64,000 nt of DNA from Citrobacter sp. FP75 (GCF_018342065.1 NZ_JAFDOE010000010.1:338-64337), one strand, 5' to 3'. Positions 38,600 through 47,449 are shown, counted from the first letter of the stretch. Translations and numbers: made by a program. The notes: generated from the sequence alone by a model not told the origin.

Positions 38600-39868
38600 T
38601 CATGATTCGATAAGTATTTCAATCATGCTAACATCAAATACAGGAATATCTTTATTTTTAGATACCTCTGACCGCTCACTGAAACTGTCATCAATGAATA
38701 TAGCATTAGATTCGAGAATGTAATCGCTTTTTTTATCATTACAGTTTATTTTTGAAATTGTTTCAAAAATACTATGGATGCGACGTTGTTGCAGTTCATG
38801 AGTAATATTTTTAGCGTGGCGGGTAATTAAATGTATTTTTATTCCATGATTAATGCATTGATATAAAAAGGTAACTATGGGTAGGCATAACTTGTTTTTA
38901 ACAACAATAGTGTCATCATAATCTATATAGACATGTTCAAAATTGATATTGTGTTTATATTTGTTTGATAAACTCCTTGTGATTTGAATATCTTTATAGG
39001 TTGGCAGAATGTTAATATCAGTTCGCATGCTTTCATAAATAGTAAGCATCGAAAAATTTATTCCAGCAACCCTGTTGAGCGCCATAGTTCCTGCGATACG
39101 TGGAGCAACCTCCAGTAATGTTAAAACACCTGAGGTAGAACGCTTCAACTGAAAAAACCATGCGCCGTAAAGCTGTAATTGCTGAGAAATAGCGCGAGCA
39201 TAAGTTTCAACTTCCGGCAGGCTGACTAACGTTGAGGTCATCGCAATTCCGGCACGTATTCGCGAGCGTACGCGAGGCTGGCAGAACAGTAACCCGCGAG
39301 CGCGATCGGAAAAACAATCAACGGTAAACTCATCCCCATTTAAATATTCGCAAACAATCAGGTTATCTCTTTCTGCCTGCAATGATGTCAGCATTGCTGG
39401 TGTATCAACACGCACGGCTCCCTGTGCTCCCTGACCACGATCCGGTTTAACAAATACGGGCCATTGTTCGATCTCAGTAACGTCGTTAAAGATCCGCGGG
39501 GTGGGAATTGAATGTTTCAGAACCTGGTATGTTTTACTTTTAAAGCGCGTAATTTGGCATGTTTTCTGCGATGGACAGAGTACCGTGGCGGAAAGTGCCT
39601 CCCGGTTTTCAGACAGAAAAAGAAGAGCGTCATCATGAGCTGGGAAAATATAATCAATGCTTTCTTGTAGAAGTAATGCCTGCAAGGCGAGTAACCCGTC
39701 CTGATGTGTAACATCAGGCACGATATGGTATCCGCATGCGTAATGGCGGGCATGGCTATCGTAGTCGGCACCGGCTAACACCAGGTTAATGTTTTTTTCG
39801 TATTGGAGAGAGAGATAGATCTCTCTGCCAATCTCGGTCCCCGCAGGGAATATAAGGACATTGATCAT
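38600..39868 (-). CDS. ATP-grasp ligase fused to HAD-like phosphatase domain
   Basis: 422 residues in two parts. Residues 1 to about 300 are a CarB-like ATP-grasp ligase (N-terminal GTEIGREIY, VFVKPDRGQGAQGAV nucleotide loop, LLEVAPRIAG metal-binding segment). Residues about 315-422 carry HAD motifs: YIDYDDTIV, LITRH, a lysine in CNDKKSDY, and FIDDSFSER. Both halves look catalytically complete. ATP-grasp enzymes join carboxylates to amines, so it may amidate or acylate an amino sugar or a glycerate unit. It overlaps the aminotransferase gene by four bases. Confidence 0.75.
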   Translation of the reverse strand: MINVLIFPAGTEIGREIYLSLQYEKNINLVLAGADYDSHARHYACGYHIVPDVTHQDGLLALQALLLQESIDYIFPAHDDALLFLSENREALSATVLCPSQKTCQITRFKSKTYQVLKHSIPTPRIFNDVTEIEQWPVFVKPDRGQGAQGAVRVDTPAMLTSLQAERDNLIVCEYLNGDEFTVDCFSDRARGLLFCQPRVRSRIRAGIAMTSTLVSLPEVETYARAISQQLQLYGAWFFQLKRSTSGVLTLLEVAPRIAGTMALNRVAGINFSMLTIYESMRTDINILPTYKDIQITRSLSNKYKHNINFEHVYIDYDDTIVVKNKLCLPIVTFLYQCINHGIKIHLITRHAKNITHELQQRRIHSIFETISKINCNDKKSDYILESNAIFIDDSFSERSEVSKNKDIPVFDVSMIEILIES

Positions 39869-40980
39869 GAGGTAATCAGCTCGATAATGGTACTGAGTTC
39901 GACGGATGTCATATCAGGATAAATCGGCAGGCAAAGCACCTGTTCGGAGATTTGGTTCGCAACGCTCAATGTCTCTTTATTGGCGCCAGACATGTTTTTG
40001 TACATGTTGAGATTAGACAGCAATGGATAGAAATAACGTCGTGTTAAGATATTATGACTTTTTAGATGATCATATAACGCATCTCGTGACATTTTATAGT
40101 CAGGGCGGACCAGTATCGGGAAATAACTGTAGTTGCTCTTGTGATTAGCATTACTTGCAGGAATGAAGATCCCTTGCGTATTGGCTAGATGCTCTCGATA
40201 ACACCGATCTATTATTTGGCGTTTAGATATCGCCTCATCAATATACTTTAATTGCAAAAGACCAAAAGCAGACTGAATTTCATTCATTTTTCCATTGAAG
40301 CCGGGGGCTACAACGGTTAACTCATCAGCAATACCGAAGTTTTTCAGATAATCGATTCGTTGCTTTGTTTTTTTATCGTAGCTAACGATAGCACCACCTT
40401 CAAATGTGTTGAAGACTTTGGTTGCATGGAAACTCAGTACGGAAAGGTCACCATGACGCAAAATACTTCCTCCAATATCTTCTACAGCAAAAGCATGTGC
40501 TGCATCATAAATGACGGGAATACCGTAATTATTAGATATTTTTTCAATTTCAGTGGTGTTACAGGTTTGGCCGTAGACATGCACCGGCATGATCAATCCT
40601 GTTTTGGGGGTAATGGCAGATTCAATCAGATGTGGGTTGATATTAAAGCTGTGTGGATCAATATCAACAAATACCGGTGTTAATTGATTCCAGAGAATGC
40701 TATGCGTTGTGGCAACAAAAGAATAAGGGGTAGTAATGACTTCCCCCCTAATTCGCAACGTTTGCATCGCGGTGATTAGTGCGATGGTGGCATTACAAAA
40801 TAACGAGATATAAGGTACATTCAAATAAGAGGCTAGACTTTCCTCTAGCAGTTGATGCATGATGCCATTATTTGTTAATTGCTTACTTGACCAGATTTCC
40901 TGTAGAAATGGCATAAACTCCTCCAAAGGAGGAAGGAAAGGTTTGGTAACTGTGATGATGTTTTTTTCTGCTTGTTTCAT
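39865..40980 (-). CDS. DegT/DnrJ/EryC1-type sugar aminotransferase
   Basis: 371-residue PLP enzyme that transfers an amino group to a nucleotide-linked keto sugar. Cofactor lysine Lys188 lies in LSFHATKVFN and the pyridine-contacting Asp159 in YDAAHAF. Length is normal. It stands in a leftward block with overlapping neighbours (GT2 upstream, ATP-grasp downstream). No dehydratase or epimerase for making the keto sugar is encoded in the island, so the substrate must come from the cell's own nucleotide-sugar pool. Confidence 0.85.
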   Translation of the reverse strand: MKQAEKNIITVTKPFLPPLEEFMPFLQEIWSSKQLTNNGIMHQLLEESLASYLNVPYISLFCNATIALITAMQTLRIRGEVITTPYSFVATTHSILWNQLTPVFVDIDPHSFNINPHLIESAITPKTGLIMPVHVYGQTCNTTEIEKISNNYGIPVIYDAAHAFAVEDIGGSILRHGDLSVLSFHATKVFNTFEGGAIVSYDKKTKQRIDYLKNFGIADELTVVAPGFNGKMNEIQSAFGLLQLKYIDEAISKRQIIDRCYREHLANTQGIFIPASNANHKSNYSYFPILVRPDYKMSRDALYDHLKSHNILTRRYFYPLLSNLNMYKNMSGANKETLSVANQISEQVLCLPIYPDMTSVELSTIIELITS

Positions 40981-42053
40981 AACTGAAAGTCCTGAGAATA
41001 ATTCTCGCTAATATATAGATATTGTTCTGGTAGTCGGTGTTTCAGGCTGATAAGGATAGTGCTCCTTATTCTACTATCAGTAATGCTTTTTAATGCAGCG
41101 GAGTATAGTTTAGGTAATACCTTGAGGCGTATATCACAATGAATTATAGCTTGTAATATATGATACTGAACTTTACTCAGGTCTCTGTTCTGAATAGCTA
41201 CCAAAAATCCCTGAAAATGTAATAATGGATCGGTTGGCTGTCTAATCAATAGTTCGTTAATATCGTCTTTGGCCAGTGTATGATTGGGATGGGCATACTG
41301 TTTCCAGCGATTGTTCATCGCATCTACCCAGGCATCTTCATGTTTCCACTGATTAATGATCATCATTCTGTTTCGGTACATTAATTTGCTATTATCTTTT
41401 CTGTACCAGGTATTATTGTCATGTCGACGGTAGTAAGCAACTAAACGTCGGGATGAAATAAAATGGCCCTGCCGGGAAAGTTTCAAAAACATATCCCAAT
41501 CCTCCTGTACCAGGTCTGGAGGAGAACGTTCTATCTTTAAGTATGCCTCGCGACGAATTAATGAACCGATATAAAGACTAAGATTCCCTGAAACAAGTAA
41601 ATGATGGAAAACATCGCCATCAAGAAATAAATCACTGTAGGGAAAATGTGAACCGTTAGGCATAATGACCTGAATGGCGCTATAGCACATTACGCAATGC
41701 GGGTTTTTCTCTAAGATATTAACCTGATGAGAGATTTTTGTGGGGGCAATAAGATCATCTGAGTCGACGACGGCAATATATTTTCCCGAGGCCATATTCA
41801 TTGCTTCTATGATCGGTTTGTCACCAATTTTATCCTTCTGAGAGTAATAGTTAGTATTTCGCAGTATCGTTTTGCAATTATATTTCTGCTGATATTTTTT
41901 TATGATATCGACAGACTGATCGGTAGACGCATCATCGACGATGATAACTTCGGTATTTTTCCATGTCTGGTTAAAGACGCTATCCAGCGCCTCTTCGAGG
42001 AAAGCATCGTGATTATAGCTGGTAACGATAATACTCACTAAAGGTGTTGGCAT
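40977..42053 (-). CDS. Family 2 glycosyltransferase
   Basis: 358 residues, GT-A fold. The N-terminal VSIIVTSYNHDAFLEEALDS, the acidic DDAS and the metal-binding DSDD (AVVDSDDLI near residue 96) are typical of inverting GT2 enzymes. No membrane helices. It overlaps the aminotransferase start by four bases and follows the large glycosyltransferase by 31. Acceptor unknown; either flagellin or a growing glycan. Confidence 0.82.
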   Translation of the reverse strand: MPTPLVSIIVTSYNHDAFLEEALDSVFNQTWKNTEVIIVDDASTDQSVDIIKKYQQKYNCKTILRNTNYYSQKDKIGDKPIIEAMNMASGKYIAVVDSDDLIAPTKISHQVNILEKNPHCVMCYSAIQVIMPNGSHFPYSDLFLDGDVFHHLLVSGNLSLYIGSLIRREAYLKIERSPPDLVQEDWDMFLKLSRQGHFISSRRLVAYYRRHDNNTWYRKDNSKLMYRNRMMIINQWKHEDAWVDAMNNRWKQYAHPNHTLAKDDINELLIRQPTDPLLHFQGFLVAIQNRDLSKVQYHILQAIIHCDIRLKVLPKLYSAALKSITDSRIRSTILISLKHRLPEQYLYISENYSQDFQL

Positions 42054-42084
42054 AGATTAATCTCTGGCGAAAATTATTGTGTAA

Positions 42085-44640
42085 TCAACTAAATAACTTC
42101 TGTTGCAGACTAAGTAGCAACGTATTGTTTTGCTTCGGGGTTTCAATGACGTTCACAATCTCCTGCGCAGCCCTCTCACCCGCCTTACCATCCATAAACG
42201 CATCGCAATAGCGGTGGCGAATGTCGTCCAGGGGAGCTTCCAGCGAACCCCAGTCAAAAGTGTCAGATAGCGCGGTGCGTAATGCCTGCATATCGTGTGC
42301 AACCGGGAGAATGTCCCGAATACGCTGATCGGCGCTATCTGGTGTGGAGAAACTTTGTTGCCCATCCAGTAGTGAGGTCATACCAGGCCAGCTCAGTAAA
42401 ATGACGCGTTTATTCATATGAATCGCATCAAAAATAAACCCGCTGCTATCCGTCAGGATGTAATCCGCGCGTGCAATGAGCGCCAGTAAGTGTTGAGGGT
42501 TATCGACTCTTTTCTTTAAAAACCGCTGCGCTAATGCCAGAGAGGCGGCTTCTTCCGGTCTGTGCAGGGTGCCATGATGCAGTTTGGTGACGACATTGTA
42601 TTCATGGCTTAATCGGCTGAGCGATTCGGCCCACTGCGGAAGAGAGCTTAGTGCGCCATAGGTTGGCGCATACAGGATGGTCGGTTTTTTCGCATCCAGC
42701 TTCAGGCTTTCTGGAAGCGTTTTATCATAAGTCGCGTTATGCCACTCATCGAAACGGGGATTACCCACCACTTTTGCACTGCCGCCGATATCGAGCGCCT
42801 GCTGGCTATAGTCGCTGTAACAAAGAATGCGATGATAGAAAGCGTTCCACCAGGCATGATTCCACTCCTCTTTTGCCAGCCCATACATCGTGCGTACCTG
42901 AACATCCGCCAGCCCGTTCAGTAACGGCGTGTAATAAGGGCTAACCAGGCATTTATAGCGCTGATGTTTCTTAATAACTTCAGAAAGGCGCGCCCCGCCC
43001 AGCGCGGGGTCGTTAATGGTTTTCAGCGTTGCGGTCATTTCATCGAGAAACGATTTGTGTATTTTGTCGCTCACCAGCAGTGAACAGGTATGACCCATTC
43101 CCTGCAGCGCGGTAATAATCGGACGATAGACCGCATAATGCAGCGACGTTTCCATATAGAAGCCAATGGCGTCGTGAGATGTGGAGGTCAGGCGAATCGG
43201 ATGCTGGACAGGATCGTTGAGTTTGTCTGGATTTTTATTAATTTTATTGAAGTAATAACCAATATTATCGGTGTCTTTCTTCTCTATATCGCTATATCCC
43301 GCGCGTTGGTAGCAAATGCTGGGATAACAGGAGAGCCATTTATCTTCACGTAGCAGCGGTTGCCATTGCTCTTCAACGGTATCTGAGAGGTCATGCTCCA
43401 TTTGCTGAGCCAGCCTCGGGTAATAACCGCTGTTGACCAGATAGGCACACACCTTATTGCAGTCACGGGCATGGATCATGCCATTGAGGCTTTTTAGTTC
43501 GTTACCGCGTTTAATTTCCCCTCCAAGGATAACCACTTCCCATGGAAAATTGGGCAGCGCATTCAGCAGTGAATTGAGTACTCGAATATGCTTTTCCTGT
43601 TTCAGGATCACGCTATCGTCTTCGAGTAACAGGTAGTTTTTCCAGCCCTTAAGCTGCGCCAGTTGCAGCGCCTGTCTATGAGACTGGCGGCGACCCGTCT
43701 GTCCGTTGGTGGCAACACTGGCGGCCAGACGGGTTATTTTTTCCGCTGGAAAATTGAGTTGTGCCAGTTCTTGCTGAATAAGCGCCAGACGATCCGTACG
43801 TGAATCCAGATTCACGATCACCACCTGATCGATATAATCCCACGCGATCGGTTGGTTATGCGTGGCGTTATGCAGGCTTTGATACCAATTTTTGAGCATT
43901 GGGTCTGCAACAGACTGCGTCAGCGGCGTATCCAGAGCTTCGCTTGTCCCCAACACAAAATCTTTATCAAACGTATTGTGGCTGTGTGAGATACAAATAA
44001 TGGTGCGATCGCCCGGTAATTGCAGTGGGTTAGCAGTGAATTTATGGGTGAATCCCTCTTCTTCGCCTAAGTTGCACTCATCATCGTAGCGGTGCTTTTT
44101 CAAATAGTTTCGATGATAGCAAAAGGTGCCATTAAGAATATTTTGTGGGCCAAAACTGCGGGTTTTGAAGATCCGGTTTATGTGGCTGTACCAGATTGGA
44201 ATCTGATCGGAACCGGATATTAATGCGCGGTGGCGCTGCATCATCTCAATGGTGTAAGAGATTTTATCTGCCGGATAATAGTCGTCATCATCCATACAGA
44301 GAATATATTCCCCTTGGGCCAATCCATTGAGCATATTGCGCTTTTTACCCAGATCGAGTTTTTCCGGGTGATAAATATAGCGAATATTAAATTTCTCGGG
44401 ATGATTCTGCGTCAACCTGTCGATGATCGACTGGTGGCTCTGGGGGGAATCATCGAGGATCACCAATTCCCGGCGGTCGGCGGGATAATCCTGATACCGG
44501 TACATGTACAGTAAGTAGGGTAAAAATGCGGCGCGGTTCCACGTTGGGGTGATGACGCTGACAAAGGGCTTTTCGCGGCCAGTATCCAGGGTTTTGACAA
44601 TGCCAGTCAGGGCGGCGTGTGCTTTTGAGGATTTTGACAT
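42085..44640 (-). CDS. Trimodular glycosyltransferase: GT2, GT25 and CDP-glycerol phosphotransferase domains
   Basis: 851 residues. Residues about 25-240 are a GT2 domain (VSVITPTWNR, acidic DDDD at 117-120). Residues about 270-460 look like a GT25 domain (VIVNLDSRTDR near 274, LLLEDDS near 338). The C-terminal part from about 500 matches CDP-glycerol glycerophosphotransferases (TagF/TagB): ILYAPTYG near 655, KLHHG near 686-690, and TDSSGFIFD from 730. ATG 44640 is used; a TTG at 44691 would extend it into a terminator hairpin. No membrane helix is evident, so it is probably cytosolic. Confidence 0.82.
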   Translation of the reverse strand: MSKSSKAHAALTGIVKTLDTGREKPFVSVITPTWNRAAFLPYLLYMYRYQDYPADRRELVILDDSPQSHQSIIDRLTQNHPEKFNIRYIYHPEKLDLGKKRNMLNGLAQGEYILCMDDDDYYPADKISYTIEMMQRHRALISGSDQIPIWYSHINRIFKTRSFGPQNILNGTFCYHRNYLKKHRYDDECNLGEEEGFTHKFTANPLQLPGDRTIICISHSHNTFDKDFVLGTSEALDTPLTQSVADPMLKNWYQSLHNATHNQPIAWDYIDQVVIVNLDSRTDRLALIQQELAQLNFPAEKITRLAASVATNGQTGRRQSHRQALQLAQLKGWKNYLLLEDDSVILKQEKHIRVLNSLLNALPNFPWEVVILGGEIKRGNELKSLNGMIHARDCNKVCAYLVNSGYYPRLAQQMEHDLSDTVEEQWQPLLREDKWLSCYPSICYQRAGYSDIEKKDTDNIGYYFNKINKNPDKLNDPVQHPIRLTSTSHDAIGFYMETSLHYAVYRPIITALQGMGHTCSLLVSDKIHKSFLDEMTATLKTINDPALGGARLSEVIKKHQRYKCLVSPYYTPLLNGLADVQVRTMYGLAKEEWNHAWWNAFYHRILCYSDYSQQALDIGGSAKVVGNPRFDEWHNATYDKTLPESLKLDAKKPTILYAPTYGALSSLPQWAESLSRLSHEYNVVTKLHHGTLHRPEEAASLALAQRFLKKRVDNPQHLLALIARADYILTDSSGFIFDAIHMNKRVILLSWPGMTSLLDGQQSFSTPDSADQRIRDILPVAHDMQALRTALSDTFDWGSLEAPLDDIRHRYCDAFMDGKAGERAAQEIVNVIETPKQNNTLLLSLQQKLFS

Positions 44641-44655
44641 TTTGATGTGTATTCG

Positions 44656-44682
44656 CGGTTCGAAAAAGGACCGGGCATGACG
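44656..44682 (-). terminator. Terminator or attenuator between lafV and the large transferase
   Basis: On the minus strand CCGGGC and GCCCGG form a stem followed by TCCTTTTT, sixteen bases before the transferase ATG. It would end or reduce transcription from the lafV promoter before the modification genes. Confidence 0.6.
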
Positions 44683-44697
44683 CCCGGTCAACAGGCG

Positions 44698-45642
44698 CTA
44701 ACGTGTAAGCAGGGAAAATGCCGAGAGCAGATGGTCTCCCGGCAGTAGATTCTGAATCTGTTGACGTACTGATACGGCATCGCTGCTGTTTCGCCAGTCT
44801 TCAACTATCGCGAACAGGGCATAAATATCGTCATGACTGAGCTCGGAATCATCCATTGTCCACAGACAAAATAATGTACGAATCATAAAGACATCGGCGA
44901 CCAGCCAGAAGTGACGCTGGAGGGCGCTTTCGCTGTCATGTTGCGGGAAAACATCATGGTAAAGGCGATAAATCAGGTAGTTACTGAAAATCCACGGCGC
45001 TTGCGCGAAATAGCGTTCATCGGTTTTCAGCCATTGATCCTGGAGCTGCTGCTGGAGTAAGGCTTCGCTGTTAGCATCTTGCAGCATCAGCAGGCTTACC
45101 TGCAGAGGTAATGTCAGTTTACGCGTACTTTCCGGCAGCAGATCCCAGTTGAATTCACAGCTGCCCATGCGGGTGATGAATTCACGCTGAAGCTGGGGCA
45201 GGCTGGGCAATTGTGCAAACTGTTCCTGCAGTTTTCCCTCTTGCACGTAGTTCGCCAGAATCTGCGGTAGCGAGGCCAGTTTCTCCAGAACCTCTTTATT
45301 GTCACCGGGGCATTTATCGGAAAAAGAGAGCATGATGCCCAGCGCATACAGGCGCAGCTCCGGCGACAAACCGGGGAGGGTGATGGTATTCAGGGCTGAC
45401 TGATTTAACACCTGATCGCGTGGCGATAGTGCCGCGCTTTGCGCGTCAGATTCACATTGCGTGGTATGCAGGATAAAAGCGTTGGGATCGCCTAACGCAG
45501 CCTGACAGCTTGCCGGGGAGGTGAGCGCCAGACTCTGACGAATTTCCGTGTCCCAGCACAGTCTGACATGTAACGCAGAATCCGGCTGACGGGATAAAAA
45601 CAACCGGACAAAGTCAGGCTCATAGCAGTCAATCATACTCAT
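44698..45642 (-). CDS. lafV: FliB-like (lysine-N-methylase family) protein lacking the cysteine cluster
   Basis: 314 residues. The C-terminal part (FSNYLIYRLYHDVFP, then FMIRTLFCLW) is characteristic of the FliB flagellin lysine-N-methylase family, and the N-terminal YEPDFVRLFLS fits its opening motif. The FliB cysteines expected near the N-terminus (CxxCC and CxxYP-type segments) are mostly replaced; one Cys remains in RLCWDTE. The symbol follows the Flag-2 gene at this position and is tentative. It may modify LafA, or be a non-catalytic relative. A sigma-54 site precedes it. Confidence 0.65.
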   Translation of the reverse strand: MSMIDCYEPDFVRLFLSRQPDSALHVRLCWDTEIRQSLALTSPASCQAALGDPNAFILHTTQCESDAQSAALSPRDQVLNQSALNTITLPGLSPELRLYALGIMLSFSDKCPGDNKEVLEKLASLPQILANYVQEGKLQEQFAQLPSLPQLQREFITRMGSCEFNWDLLPESTRKLTLPLQVSLLMLQDANSEALLQQQLQDQWLKTDERYFAQAPWIFSNYLIYRLYHDVFPQHDSESALQRHFWLVADVFMIRTLFCLWTMDDSELSHDDIYALFAIVEDWRNSSDAVSVRQQIQNLLPGDHLLSAFSLLTR

Positions 45643-45681
45643 AATCTGTTCTCAGCAATCCCAATATTCTAATCTGGCTAA

Positions 45682-45698
45682 TGCAATATCCATGCCTG
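45682..45698 (-). promoter_or_regulatory. Sigma-54 promoter of lafV
   Basis: On the minus strand the site reads CAGGCATGGATATTGCA. It keeps GGCAT at -24 and TTGCA at -12, with GG and GC 12 bases apart. Initiation about 29 bases before the lafV ATG would follow. Confidence 0.7.
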
Positions 45699-45771
45699 AA
45701 TTATATTTTTAATTATATCAACGAGTTGAGTTTTGCGCGGAAAGCTCGTTTCCGCGACGAGGAAGGAAGTT

Positions 45772-46200
45772 TTAACGGTGGTAAATAAAATCTGGCTCAG
45801 TGCCTAAAAAGGTCTGAATAAATTCATACTGGCGGATCAGCAGCTCGCCGTTCTTTTCGTTGTAGGCTTTGCAGCGTTCTGCTTTTTGCTCAAGATTTTG
45901 CCACCAACCGTGTGCGGCATTTTTTTGCGGCGTGGGTAACCAGCTAAACACCTGTTCCAGCCCGGCGCGATTGATGCTCACGCCCAACATTTGCAGGATT
46001 GAACGACGCTGCTGGCTGCTGTTTTTCAACTGCTCATAGTGCTGTTGAATGATGTCATTTACCGCCAGTAACTCTTCGCTGGCGCGACGGATCATACACA
46101 GACGCTGTTGCTCAAGCTGGGCCCGAAGCGTGTCATACAACATCTCGTCTTCACGAATGCCCTGAAGCAGGCTCTTCACCTGCTGTAGCCTGGTGCTCAC
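45772..46200 (-). CDS. lfgN: Lateral flagellar export chaperone LfgN (FlgN)
   Basis: 142-residue helical protein in the position and of the size of FlgN, the chaperone for the hook-filament junction proteins (LfgK, LfgL). Heptad-like residues fill about 5-70. Sequence identity to classical FlgN is low. It follows lfgM by 12 bases on the minus strand. Confidence 0.85.
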   Translation of the reverse strand: MSTRLQQVKSLLQGIREDEMLYDTLRAQLEQQRLCMIRRASEELLAVNDIIQQHYEQLKNSSQQRRSILQMLGVSINRAGLEQVFSWLPTPQKNAAHGWWQNLEQKAERCKAYNEKNGELLIRQYEFIQTFLGTEPDFIYHR

Positions 46201-46212
46201 TTTTCTGGCCTC

Positions 46213-46500
46213 TTATTTCTGAAAAAAGCTGAGCATATCGCCAGCCAGTTGATCGTTATCAACCTGCATGTCGCCTGAGGCCAGCATGGCCTGCATTTGC
46301 GCCACTTTGTCGTAATCAACATCGCTTTGCGTATCGCTGTCCAGCGTTTGCTGTGCCGTTTGCAATCCGGCCTGGGTAATATCATCGGCGGAAATCACCG
46401 TGGCACTGGTCGTGCTGGTCGGGGCGCTGCTCTTGTCTGAACGTTCCGTTCCGCTCGCCGTTGTCGGGCGATCGCCTGGCAGAGTAGGTGTAATTTTCAT
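46213..46500 (-). CDS. lfgM: Anti-sigma-28 factor LfgM (FlgM)
   Basis: 95-residue protein with a Ser/Thr-rich disordered N-terminus and a C-terminal FlgM-type segment (VDYDKVAQMQAMLASGDMQVDNDQLAGDML). It holds the lateral sigma-28 (LafS, outside the window) inactive until exported through the completed hook. ATG 46500 follows GAGGTTGAT; an in-frame start at 46515 is less likely. A sigma-28-like promoter lies 48-76 bases upstream, suggesting feedback. Confidence 0.86.
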   Translation of the reverse strand: MKITPTLPGDRPTTASGTERSDKSSAPTSTTSATVISADDITQAGLQTAQQTLDSDTQSDVDYDKVAQMQAMLASGDMQVDNDQLAGDMLSFFQK

Positions 46501-46547
46501 ATCAACCTCGTACATCTTCCGTTGGGCTGTTTATCTGTTATTGGGTA

Positions 46548-46576
46548 TAAGCGACTGCTCCGCGGGAAAACTTTAA
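46548..46576 (-). promoter_or_regulatory. Sigma-28-like promoter of lfgM
   Basis: On the minus strand: T, TAAAGTTT, 12 bases, GTCGCTTA. The -35 box is the full FliA consensus TAAAGTTT. The -10 box shares GTCG.TT with the site before lafA. Confidence 0.65.
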
Positions 46577-46596
46577 TCCCGTCACAAAAAATCGCC

Positions 46597-47382
46597 TTAC
46601 TGCTCTGTCGCAAGCGTAGTGACCACACCCGTATCATCCACCACGCCGCTGATTACCCGCTGGCTGCTGCTGTTACGGATTTTTATCACATCCCCTTTAC
46701 GACCATTCTTCAATGCCACCCCGGGCATGGAGGCGGTGATCCCTGCCGTACGGGACACGATCATCACCGGTTGGTCGCGTTTGACCAGTACGGGCAGGAC
46801 CAGTTCGCTGCGGGTAAGTGGTTTGCCTGGCTGCAGGGCGCGCTTACTGGTGAGACCAATGGCCTCATCCATATTCATCATCAGCCCTTCGCGTTGACTG
46901 CTGATATTGAATTTTTTGAGCTGCAGGTCGTCGGCGGCGATCACCGTATCGCGTGCAATCAGCGATTTTGGCATCACTACCGGAACCGACACGTCGGGAC
47001 GCACCGCAACGTTGAATTGCCAGCCCGCGCTGCCAGGGCAGCTCACGACAAAATTCATTCGCGTTAGGGCCTTCTCCGCAGAAGCGCTGGAGGTGACCTG
47101 TGGTGGCGAAGGGCATAGTGCGCTGGTGCTTACCGCGGAGGGGATATAGATATTGAAGGTGTAGCGATAGTCATGCCATTGCTGCTTCTGCGCTAAAGCG
47201 TCAATGACATGGCTGGCGGCATTGAGTACCTGCGCGTTGATTTGCTCCCGGGCGCTGTGCTGAACGGGATGCACGGCGGCGTGCACGGGTAAGGCACAGC
47301 ATAACGCCAGCAGGATTTTCGCGACAAAGGGGAAAGAAGATTTCCTTCGGGGCATCGGTAATTTCATAAAATCATTTCTCAT
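46597..47382 (-). CDS. lfgA: P-ring assembly chaperone LfgA (FlgA)
   Basis: 261-residue periplasmic protein with a signal peptide (about residues 14-36, ending VHA) and a SAF-type domain (MPKSLIARDTVIAADDLQLKKF ... GVVDDTGVVTTL) typical of FlgA. It helps assemble the P-ring formed by LfgI. It starts at ATG 47382 or possibly ATG 47367, which has GAGAA at a longer distance. Divergent from lfgB across a 67-base gap. Confidence 0.9.
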   Translation of the reverse strand: MRNDFMKLPMPRRKSSFPFVAKILLALCCALPVHAAVHPVQHSAREQINAQVLNAASHVIDALAQKQQWHDYRYTFNIYIPSAVSTSALCPSPPQVTSSASAEKALTRMNFVVSCPGSAGWQFNVAVRPDVSVPVVMPKSLIARDTVIAADDLQLKKFNISSQREGLMMNMDEAIGLTSKRALQPGKPLTRSELVLPVLVKRDQPVMIVSRTAGITASMPGVALKNGRKGDVIKIRNSSSQRVISGVVDDTGVVTTLATEQ

Positions 47383-47396
47383 CAATCACTTAAAAG

Positions 47397-47413
47397 TTGG
47401 CATATATATTGCT
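47397..47413 (+). promoter_or_regulatory. Sigma-54 promoter of lfgB operon
   Basis: TTGGCATATATATTGCT matches TTGGCACG-N4-TTGCA at both boxes; GG (47399) and GC (47411) are 12 bases apart. It lies 37-53 bases before the lfgB ATG. This is the strongest such site in the locus, together with that before lafB. Confidence 0.82.
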
Positions 47414-47449
47414 TATAACAGCAATATTGATGCAGGAGTGACGTAAGAA

